Program-made: the position numbers and the translations under genes
Shown: positions 25,807 to 32,964 of the stretch, in pieces
Layout: every line of letters begins with the position of its first letter
How positions within the stretch are numbered: the stretch's first letter is position 1
Source: an uncultured Collinsella sp.
Lineage (GTDB): Bacteria > Actinomycetota > Coriobacteriia > Coriobacteriales > Coriobacteriaceae
Assembly (NCBI GenBank): GCA_958413895.1
Contig: CATYVQ010000004.1
Location: forward strand, 1 to 64,000
DNA: 64,000 nt
Direction of reading: 5' to 3'
Notes under the pieces: model-generated
Seen by the model: the letters and a program-made list of their open reading frames with translations, nothing else
Databases searched by the model: none
Told to the model about the DNA's origin: nothing

Positions 25807-26304
25807 TTAGCGGTAGTTGGTGAACTGCAGCGGCTGACCGTAGTCCTGGTCGCGCAGGAACTGGATCACGGTCTGCAACGCGTCCTTCGAAGCAGAGGAA
25901 ACACGCAGCTTGTCGGCCTCGATGGTCACCTTGACCTTGAGCTTTTGGTCCTTGATGTCCTTGTTGATCTTCTTGGCGGTCGCCTGGTCGATACCCTCGA
26001 CGATATGGCCGAGCACGCGCACGGTGCCGCCCGATGCCGCCTGCGGAGCATCCCACGAGACAGCCTTGAGGTCGATGCCGCGCTTGATGAGCTTGGAGCT
26101 CAGCACGTCGATAATCTGCTTAGAGACAAAGTCAGCCGGGGCGCTGATCGTAAAGAGCTTGTCGCCCTTCGAAAGCTCGATCGTGGCGCCGGAATCCTTA
26201 AGGTCATAGCGCTGGGAAATCTCGCGCGTGGTCTGCTGGAAGGCGTTGTCGACCTCTTGCATGTTGACCTCGGACACGACGTCGAAGCTGGAATCTTTAG
26301 CCAT
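25807..26304 (-). CDS. yajQ: YajQ family nucleotide-binding protein
   Basis: A 165-residue protein matching the YajQ family end to end (SSFDVVSEVNMQEVDNAFQQ start; RDQDYGQPLQFTNYR end). Members bind nucleotides or RNA, and one in Xanthomonas binds cyclic di-GMP. No role is known in actinobacteria. AAAGGA precedes the ATG. Confidence 0.92.
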   Translation of the reverse strand: MAKDSSFDVVSEVNMQEVDNAFQQTTREISQRYDLKDSGATIELSKGDKLFTISAPADFVSKQIIDVLSSKLIKRGIDLKAVSWDAPQAASGGTVRVLGHIVEGIDQATAKKINKDIKDQKLKVKVTIEADKLRVSSASKDALQTVIQFLRDQDYGQPLQFTNYR

Positions 26305-26330
26305 GATGTTTCCTTTCGCGTACGAGCGGC

Positions 26331-27860
26331 TTAGTAGCTATCGTACGAATAGTCGGTAGAATCGGTGGGCGTCTGACCGTCAGTTGAGGTATCGGCGCCA
26401 TCCGTGGACTGGGCATCGGTACCGTCGGTGGTATCGGTACCATCGGTGGTATCGGTACCGTCGGTGGTGTCGGTACCATCAGAACTTTCACCATTCTCGG
26501 AATCAGTCGTCTCCTTCTTGGGAACGGTGATCGTCACACGCGCCACGCCCGAGGTCTTGGTATCGTAACGGACCTTTTCACCGTTCTTGGTAACGGTGAC
26601 ATCGGAAGGCTTGGACGTGGTGATCTCGATCGAGGACTCGGGCGTGAACTCCTGCTCAAAGGGGCCAGTCGCTTGGGCGCCATAGACCGACTTGCCGTCG
26701 ACCTTGACCTCAATCCACGCGGTCTTTCCCTTGGCAACGGAGACTTTGACCTTCGTGACCTCGTTCTCTTCCTTCTTGGCCGTCGTCTTGGTAGCGTCCG
26801 AGTCAGTCGACTCATCCGTCGCCTCATCGGTGTCTTCGTCCTCGTCGACCGTTTCGGTCTTCTTGGAAGACTTCTTAGTCGTTGTCTTGGTGGCAGCGGG
26901 CGTCTCAGGCGTCGCCTCGGGCGCCGAGGAGCCGCAGCCACGTAGGAGCACCACGATGAGCACGATCAGCAGCAAGGCCACGGCACCGATGCCGGCGTAA
27001 ACGATACGAGGATCTAGACCGTTGTTCTGGGAAGCACGCCCACCGCCGCGTCCACGACTGGAACTGCTGCGGCCGCCTCCCTGAGGCATACGACCACGAT
27101 TGCTATCGGAACGGCCGCGATAGCCACCCTGGCCCTGAAGGCTGCGCTGACCCGAGCGGGGCGCAAGTTCACCGCGGCCTTGATAGCCACGCTGGCCCGA
27201 ACGCGGAGCCGAAGAGCGCTGGCCATACGGCTGTGATTGAGAGCGAAGACGCGGCGTCACCTGCGTGGTATCGGCATCCGCATAGCCACCGCGAGAGCGT
27301 CCCGTAGAGGCACCACGGTAACCGCGATCGGAATAGCCGCCGTCGCCGTAGCCGGCACGAGGGTCACGCGCCACGCCTCGGGCAGCGGGAAGTGCACGGT
27401 CCTCGAGCATCGGCGTACTGCGGAACCGGTCACGCTGTGAGCGAATCTCCTCGTCCGAACCCGTCTCGGTAATATAACCGGCCTGCTGAGGACGCTGTCC
27501 ATAGCGGGTCGAACGACCGCCCTGAACCATCAGGAAGCGCCCGTTATCGACCGAGGAACGCGAATTGACGTAGCCGGCGGCGTCCTGAAAACGACCGCCC
27601 TGCTGCGACGTCTCGCGTTCGTATGCCATCAGATCGTCAAAGTAGGCATTGACGACCTCGCGCGGATTGAGGCCCAAAAAGCGAGCATAGCTCGAAATCA
27701 TGCCCTGCGCATAGCCGCGCGGCGGCATCGAAGCAAAGTTACCGGTCTCGAAAAACTCGATGATCTGCGGCCTGATTTTGATGGTGTTGGCGACTTGCTG
27801 AATGGAAAGGCCCATTCGGCGACGCTGCTCAAGCAGCATGTCACCAAAGCGTGCAGCCAT
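26331..27860 (-). CDS. RodZ-like HTH membrane protein with Arg/Gly-rich segment
   Basis: A 509-residue single-pass protein. An N-terminal RodZ-type helix-turn-helix (GDMLLEQRRRMGLSIQQVA, residues 6-75) is followed by a long low-complexity stretch rich in Arg, Gly, Ser, Tyr and Gln (about 120-280). Then come one membrane helix (about 287-307), an acidic Thr/Lys-rich linker and a DUF4115-like external domain (VSVAKGKTAWIEVKVDG). A Ser/Thr/Asp tail with DGTDTT repeats ends the protein. RodZ links MreB to the cell wall. No MreB gene is in the window, so the partner is uncertain. The start overlaps the ftsK stop (TGATG). Confidence 0.82.
   Translation of the reverse strand: MAARFGDMLLEQRRRMGLSIQQVANTIKIRPQIIEFFETGNFASMPPRGYAQGMISSYARFLGLNPREVVNAYFDDLMAYERETSQQGGRFQDAAGYVNSRSSVDNGRFLMVQGGRSTRYGQRPQQAGYITETGSDEEIRSQRDRFRSTPMLEDRALPAARGVARDPRAGYGDGGYSDRGYRGASTGRSRGGYADADTTQVTPRLRSQSQPYGQRSSAPRSGQRGYQGRGELAPRSGQRSLQGQGGYRGRSDSNRGRMPQGGGRSSSSRGRGGGRASQNNGLDPRIVYAGIGAVALLLIVLIVVLLRGCGSSAPEATPETPAATKTTTKKSSKKTETVDEDEDTDEATDESTDSDATKTTAKKEENEVTKVKVSVAKGKTAWIEVKVDGKSVYGAQATGPFEQEFTPESSIEITTSKPSDVTVTKNGEKVRYDTKTSGVARVTITVPKKETTDSENGESSDGTDTTDGTDTTDGTDTTDGTDAQSTDGADTSTDGQTPTDSTDYSYDSY
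26418..26480 (-). repeat. 18-bp tandem repeat inside the RodZ-like gene
   Basis: Three and a half units of 18 bases start at 26418, 26436, 26454 and 26472. They encode repeated DGTDTT near the C-terminus. In-frame copy-number change is likely between strains. Confidence 0.85.
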
Positions 27861-30640
27861 CAGAATCCTCCAAACTCACGATCTTCACGTGCCATCTCGG
27901 CGTCGACAGACTCCAGCGCGGCAAGCCCCTCCTCGTCCAACAGGACCTCGCGCGGCTTGGAACCGTCGGGCGGGCCGACGACACCCTTTTCTTCCAGCAT
28001 ATCCATAATACGCCCGGCACGCGCATAGCCAACCTTCAGACGACGTTGCAGGCCAGATGTGGAGCCAAGCTGCGATTCCACCACAATATGGGCGGCTTCC
28101 CAAATGAGCGGATCATCGTCTTGCGGCTCGGCGACTCCGGTACGGACAATGCCGCCGCCACCCGCCATGGACATGGAAGCGGGCGCCACGGCAGAGAGGA
28201 TCTCCTCGTGGTAGTCGGGCTCGCTCTGCGACTTGACGAACTCGACGATCTCGTTGATTTCATCATCCGAGACAAAGCAGCCCTGGATACGGCGGGGCTT
28301 GCCCCAGTCGACCTTAGAGAACAGCATGTCGCCCAAACCGGTGAGCTTTTCGGCACCCATCTGGTCGATGATGACGCGCGAGTCGATGCCCGTGGCGACG
28401 TTAAAGGCGATGCGGTTGGTGATGTTGGCCTTGATGAGGCCCGTCACCACGTTGGAGCTCGGGCGCTGCGTGGCCACGATAAGGTGGATACCGGCGGCAC
28501 GGCCCAGCTGAGCAATACGCACGATCGAGGCCTCGACATCCTTACCGGCGACCATCATCAGGTCCGAGAGCTCGTCGATGATGATGACCAGGTAGGGCAT
28601 CTTTTGCGGCGGGTTATCGTAATGCTCAAACTCGCCGGCGGCCTGCTTTTCGTTGTAGGTCGAGATCTTACGCACGTTGAGACGCTCGAAGACCTTCAGG
28701 CGACGCTCCATCTCGGACACGGCCCATTGCAGAGCGCTCGCGGCCTGCTTGGGCTCGGTCACCACAGGCACGTAAAGATGCGGCAGACCGTTATAGCCCG
28801 CAAGCTCGACGCGCTTGGGGTCGACCATGATCAGGCGAACGTCCTCGGGAAGGGCGCGCATGAGCAAGGTCGTGATGATGGAGTTGATCATGACCGACTT
28901 ACCGGAACCCGTGGTACCGGCGATCAGCAGGTGGGGCATCTTGGCAAGGTCGGCGACGACCGGCGTACCCTCGGCATCGCGACCGATGGCGAGCTCGAGC
29001 GGACCGCCCTTCACATAGGGAAGCACGTCGCCCAGGTTAACGTTCTGGCGCTTGCGGTTGGGGATCTCGATACCCACAAGCGAGGTGCCGGGGATCGGAG
29101 CAAAGATGCGCACCGACTGGGCAGCAAGCGAAAGCGCGATATCGTCCTCGAGGCTCGAAATCTTGCTCACGCGCTCGCCCTCGCCAGGTTGCAGCTTAAA
29201 GGTCGTCACCGTGGGGCCGGCGATCCAGCCGACCACGCGGGCACTACGACCAAACTCCAGCAAGGTGGACTGAAGCGACTCGGCAGTCTGTTCCAGCTCC
29301 TTGTCAGAAGACGCGGAGGACGCCGACTGCGGGTTGGCATGCAGGATTTCGAGCGGCGGAAGCTTGAGACCATCCTCTTCTTCGCCCTCGTTATCTGCGG
29401 CGCCGCCGTCCGCTCCCCCATCGCTAGCCGCAGCCGATTCAACAGCACTCGAGGCAGACGCATCGGCAACCTTGGGATGCTTCAAGAAGTCGGGAATCTG
29501 AGGTGCTGCCGAAACAGGATTCACGGCAAACGGCGGCTCGGACTCGTCGATCTTATCGGGGTCGTCTTCCATCGAAAGCTGACCGGTTACCTGGTCGCGC
29601 TTTACATGGCGACGCGGGAGCAAAGTTGTCTTTGCGGTCTCAATCGGAGCCTCGTCGTCCTCGTCATCGCCCTCGGTGAGCTCAATCTCGCTCTCGGACC
29701 AAGACGGGTCGGGCTCACTCGTATTGAGTTTGGGCGCAGCCTTGCCCTTCTTGGCATGGCGGCGCGGCAACAGCGTCGTCTTAGCGCGCTCAGCTTCCAC
29801 GGCATCGGACACGTCGACAAACGGATCCTCGTCCTCGTCGTCATCGTCCAAAACCGGGTCCACATCGTTGCCCATGACCGTGGTCACGGCAGCATCGGAG
29901 CCCTTTTGACGAAGAATGCTCAGGTGAGGACGGGCAACGCCGGGCACCGACAGGGCCTCATCGTCACCCCACGGACTCGCGTTAACATCGGCACGACGGC
30001 GCTCGGCAAAATCGGCCGCACGGTCGCGAGCAGAGCGCAAAACGCCGCCCACCGAAAAGCCGATGATGACCAGGCCCACGACGACAAGGCCCAACAGGAC
30101 CACCATCGCGATAGGCTTACCCAGGGCATTCTGCAGCGCACTCGCAATAAACGCACCAATGTAGCCACCCGAGGCGGACAGATTTTGCGGCGTGAACATA
30201 AGGTCGCACGAGTCGCTCGTACCTGGCACCATCAACGAAAGAATGGAGACGACGGCGATAAAGACCACGGCGCCGCCCGCAACAGAGCGCGCGTTGAGCG
30301 GCGAGTCCTCGCCTAAAAAGAGCGTGGCGGCAAACAGCAAAATGACGATCGGCAGCACGTAGGCGCCCAGACCAAAGCCCAGGTGGTAAAAACCGGCAAC
30401 AGCAGCCGTCACGGGCGCTGTTGCCGGAGAAATCACGGCAATAAAGGACGCAATCGCCAAAACGGCAATGACCACGCCGGCGATATCGCGATTGGCCGAG
30501 GGCTCCACCAAGGGCTCAAAATCGTCGAAGTCCGCCTCGTGGCCCTTATTGGCGCGCAGATGGGAACCGGCACCCTTAGCAGATGCCGGTTGGTTATTGG
30601 CCTTATTGCCTTTGGCGTTTTGTGCAGATCCGCGCGCCAA
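27860..30640 (-). CDS. ftsK: DNA translocase FtsK/SpoIIIE
   Basis: A 926-residue septal DNA pump that clears the chromosome from the division plane. Four N-terminal membrane helices (about residues 50-190) lead to a long acidic linker. The RecA-like motor follows, with Walker A GTTGSGKS near residue 580 and Walker B VIIIDELSDLMM. The C-terminal gamma winged helix, which reads orienting DNA sequences, is present (GRIMDMLEEKGVVGPPDG). The start codon is TTG at 30640, with GGAGG inside the end of the rnj gene. Confidence 0.95.
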   Translation of the reverse strand: MARGSAQNAKGNKANNQPASAKGAGSHLRANKGHEADFDDFEPLVEPSANRDIAGVVIAVLAIASFIAVISPATAPVTAAVAGFYHLGFGLGAYVLPIVILLFAATLFLGEDSPLNARSVAGGAVVFIAVVSILSLMVPGTSDSCDLMFTPQNLSASGGYIGAFIASALQNALGKPIAMVVLLGLVVVGLVIIGFSVGGVLRSARDRAADFAERRRADVNASPWGDDEALSVPGVARPHLSILRQKGSDAAVTTVMGNDVDPVLDDDDEDEDPFVDVSDAVEAERAKTTLLPRRHAKKGKAAPKLNTSEPDPSWSESEIELTEGDDEDDEAPIETAKTTLLPRRHVKRDQVTGQLSMEDDPDKIDESEPPFAVNPVSAAPQIPDFLKHPKVADASASSAVESAAASDGGADGGAADNEGEEEDGLKLPPLEILHANPQSASSASSDKELEQTAESLQSTLLEFGRSARVVGWIAGPTVTTFKLQPGEGERVSKISSLEDDIALSLAAQSVRIFAPIPGTSLVGIEIPNRKRQNVNLGDVLPYVKGGPLELAIGRDAEGTPVVADLAKMPHLLIAGTTGSGKSVMINSIITTLLMRALPEDVRLIMVDPKRVELAGYNGLPHLYVPVVTEPKQAASALQWAVSEMERRLKVFERLNVRKISTYNEKQAAGEFEHYDNPPQKMPYLVIIIDELSDLMMVAGKDVEASIVRIAQLGRAAGIHLIVATQRPSSNVVTGLIKANITNRIAFNVATGIDSRVIIDQMGAEKLTGLGDMLFSKVDWGKPRRIQGCFVSDDEINEIVEFVKSQSEPDYHEEILSAVAPASMSMAGGGGIVRTGVAEPQDDDPLIWEAAHIVVESQLGSTSGLQRRLKVGYARAGRIMDMLEEKGVVGPPDGSKPREVLLDEEGLAALESVDAEMAREDREFGGF

Positions 30641-30641
30641 A

Positions 30642-32312
30642 CTAAACCTCCATGACGACCGGGATGATCATCGGACGGGTGCGCGTACGGCTCCAGATAA
30701 AGTTAGAGAGCGAATCGCGCACGGCCTTGCGAATGGCATCGGAACCGCTGCTCGTAAAGCTAAACTTGCCCTTCTCGATCGTCTTCATAATGGACGCGGA
30801 GGCATCCTCGGAGAACTGGTCGTCGATGGCAAACGAGACGCCGCGGCCCGAGAACTCGATGGCCTCGATCTTCTTGTGCTTGAGCGAGACGATGGCAACA
30901 GCGGTAACCATACCGTCGTTGGCGAGCTTCTGACGATCGCGCAGGACGATGGGGTCGGTATCGCCGATACGCAGGCCGTCGACGTAGACGACGCCGGACT
31001 CGACGGGCGTACCGCGTTTGACGATACCGCCGCGCATCTCGAGCGTGTCGCCGTTATCGAGGATAAAGATGTGATCATCCTTGATGCCCATCTTGCGGGC
31101 CAGCTGGGCATGGGCACGCAGATGCACGGCCTCGCCGTGAACCGGCATAAAGTAGGTGGGCTTGGCCATGGCCATCAGGAGCTTGAGTTCCTCCTGGCTA
31201 CCGTGACCCGAGACGTGGACGAGGGCGCGGTTCTTGTCCCACACGTCGCAGCCGAGCTTGGCGAGGCTGTTAACGACCTGCTGGACGGCTTTCTCATTGC
31301 CAGGAACAGGAGTTGCCGAGAGGATAACGGTATCGCCCTCGTGGATGGAGAGCGTCTTGTGCTCGCCGTTGGCCATGCGGGACAGGGCCGACAGCGGCTC
31401 GCCCTGAGAACCGGTGCACATGACGACAATCTTGTCGTCGGGCAGGTTATCAATGTCGAAGGCATCGATGATATCAGCGTCGTCGATGTTGAGGTAGCCC
31501 AGCTCACGCGCCACGCGGGTGTTAGTGAGCATGGAGCGACCGGTCACAACAACCTTACGGCCACACTTGCGGGCGGCATCGCAGATCTGCTGCAGGCGAT
31601 GGATATGGCTCGAGAACGATGCGACGAACACGCGACCCGGGGCATTCTTGATGGCGTGGAGCAGGTTGGGACCAACCTCGGCCTCGGACTTGGTAAAGCC
31701 GGGAACCGTGGCATTGGTGGAGTCGGAAAGCAGCAGGTCAATGCCCTGCTTGGCAAAGCGGCTGATTGCAGCATAGTCGGGCGTGACGCCGTCGATGGGC
31801 GTCTGGTCGAGCTTAAAGTCGCCCGTGTGCATAACGGTGCCCTGATTGGTGCGGATGAACACGCCCAGAGCGCCGGGGATAGAGTGCGTCATCGAGAAGA
31901 AGTCGAGCGAGATGCCGCCGAGGTTGACATGGCTGCCGCCCTTGACCTCGCGGAACTTAGGTGCGCGGATGCGGAACTCAGAAAGCTTGCCCTCGATAAA
32001 GCCAAGCGTCAGCTTGCTCGAGAAGATGGGCACCTTATTATTGAGGTCCTGCAGCAGATACGGAAGCGAACCGGTGTGGTCCTCGTGGCCGTGGGTGACA
32101 ATGATACCGCGGAGCTTCTCCTCGTTCTCCAGAACATAGGTGTAGTCGGGAAGCACCAGATCAATACCAGGCTGGGAGTCGTCGGGGAACATAAGGCCGG
32201 CGTCGACGAGCACCATGTCGTCGCCGCACTCGAAGACCGTCATGTTCTTGCCGATGCCGTCAAGACCGCCGAGCGGGATGATCTTCAAGGGAGATGATTT
32301 TTTAGCTGCCAT
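30642..32312 (-). CDS. rnj: Ribonuclease J
   Basis: A 556-residue metallo-beta-lactamase/beta-CASP RNase with endo- and 5'-3' exonuclease activity. The zinc-binding motif is THGHEDHTGSLPYLL. The beta-CASP motifs (CTGSQGEPLSAL and HVSGHGSQEEL) and the C-terminal domain are intact. The ATG at 32312 opens the conserved region; its nearest AAAGGA is about 15 bases upstream, which is far. The gene is two bases from ftsK. Confidence 0.94.
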   Translation of the reverse strand: MAAKKSSPLKIIPLGGLDGIGKNMTVFECGDDMVLVDAGLMFPDDSQPGIDLVLPDYTYVLENEEKLRGIIVTHGHEDHTGSLPYLLQDLNNKVPIFSSKLTLGFIEGKLSEFRIRAPKFREVKGGSHVNLGGISLDFFSMTHSIPGALGVFIRTNQGTVMHTGDFKLDQTPIDGVTPDYAAISRFAKQGIDLLLSDSTNATVPGFTKSEAEVGPNLLHAIKNAPGRVFVASFSSHIHRLQQICDAARKCGRKVVVTGRSMLTNTRVARELGYLNIDDADIIDAFDIDNLPDDKIVVMCTGSQGEPLSALSRMANGEHKTLSIHEGDTVILSATPVPGNEKAVQQVVNSLAKLGCDVWDKNRALVHVSGHGSQEELKLLMAMAKPTYFMPVHGEAVHLRAHAQLARKMGIKDDHIFILDNGDTLEMRGGIVKRGTPVESGVVYVDGLRIGDTDPIVLRDRQKLANDGMVTAVAIVSLKHKKIEAIEFSGRGVSFAIDDQFSEDASASIMKTIEKGKFSFTSSGSDAIRKAVRDSLSNFIWSRTRTRPMIIPVVMEV

Positions 32313-32500
32313 AGGTGAGTGTGGTTTCCTTTCTTCGAAACGGGTCTGAAACAACCGACGGGGCGCTTCTGGCAAACCGACCGCCGGGAACGTACAAACA
32401 TGCATCACAGAGTCGATGCAATAACCACAGTATGATACCCATTTGCCCACCAACAGACCACCCATGCATCAAAGCCCCATCTGAACCGGTCTATCCTGCC

Positions 32501-32643
32501 GGTCTGGGCCCATCGGGGGCCGGGGCGGGTTAAGTTTGCTGCTCTACAGTCCTGCGCAAGACGGAAAGCACATTAAGTGCTTTCCTTTGCGTGCGGAACT
32601 CGCGACAAACTTAACCCGCCCCGGCCCCCGATGGGCCCAGACC
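32501..32643. repeat. Long inverted-repeat element, family 2, copy D
   Basis: Perfect 38-bp arms (32501-32538 and 32606-32643) flank a 67-base core (32539-32605). The core contains its own perfect 9-bp hairpin (GGAAAGCAC, loop ATTAA, GTGCTTTCC). The core matches the reverse complement of the core of copy E almost throughout, while the GC-rich arms do not match those of E. It lies in the 652-base gene-free stretch between rnj and pnp. AAAAGGGACAGG follows the right arm. Confidence 0.9.
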
Positions 32644-32770
32644 TGCCAAAAAGGGACAGGTTTATTTTGGTCGATTTTATCTGGGGCAATGCCGCGCATG
32701 CGATTATCTAAAGATCTGAATTCAGATAACTGAATAGACTATCTGACAAAATAGCAACCCGCGCCAACCA

Positions 32771-32919
32771 GCCCTTTTGCTATTCCCGGCGGGGTTCGCG
32801 GGTAAAGTTTATCGCGAGTTCCGCACGAACAGGAGGCCACTTAATGTGGCCTCCGTCGTGAGCAGGACTGTAGAGCAGGAAACTTTACCCGCGGACCCCG
32901 CCGGGAATAGCAAAAGGGC
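32771..32919. repeat. Long inverted-repeat element, family 2, copy E
   Basis: Arms of 40 bases (32771-32810 and 32880-32919) pair with a single G-T pair and flank a 69-base core (32811-32879) in the opposite orientation to copy D. The core hairpin is GGAGGCCAC, loop TTAAT, GTGGCCTCC. Relative to D, three adjacent base pairs have changed on both strands. The right arm runs into the pnp terminator. The rest of 32313-32964 (32644-32770) shows only AT-rich sequence and no gene. Confidence 0.9.
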
Positions 32920-32941
32920 GACCCCCTTAGGAGTCGCCCTT
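32911..32941 (-). terminator. Terminator of pnp, overlapping repeat copy E
   Basis: A 9-bp stem (32915-32923 with 32933-32941) is followed on the minus strand by TTTTGC. That T-run is part of the outer arm of element E. Confidence 0.8.
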
Positions 32942-32964
32942 GTTGAGCTGCTTATGTGTAGCTG

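Noticed and set aside
27851..30316. An 821-codon open frame on the plus strand opposite ftsK
   Set aside because: It lies wholly antisense to an intact ftsK, has no recognisable domain, is rich in His, Arg, Gly and Leu as expected for a mirror frame of GC-rich coding DNA, and has no ribosome-binding site.
32501..32919. Elements D and E as ordinary intrinsic terminators
   Set aside because: Their 38-40 bp arms, 67-69 base structured cores and lack of a T-tract at most ends do not fit. The real pnp terminator is the separate short hairpin at 32911-32941.
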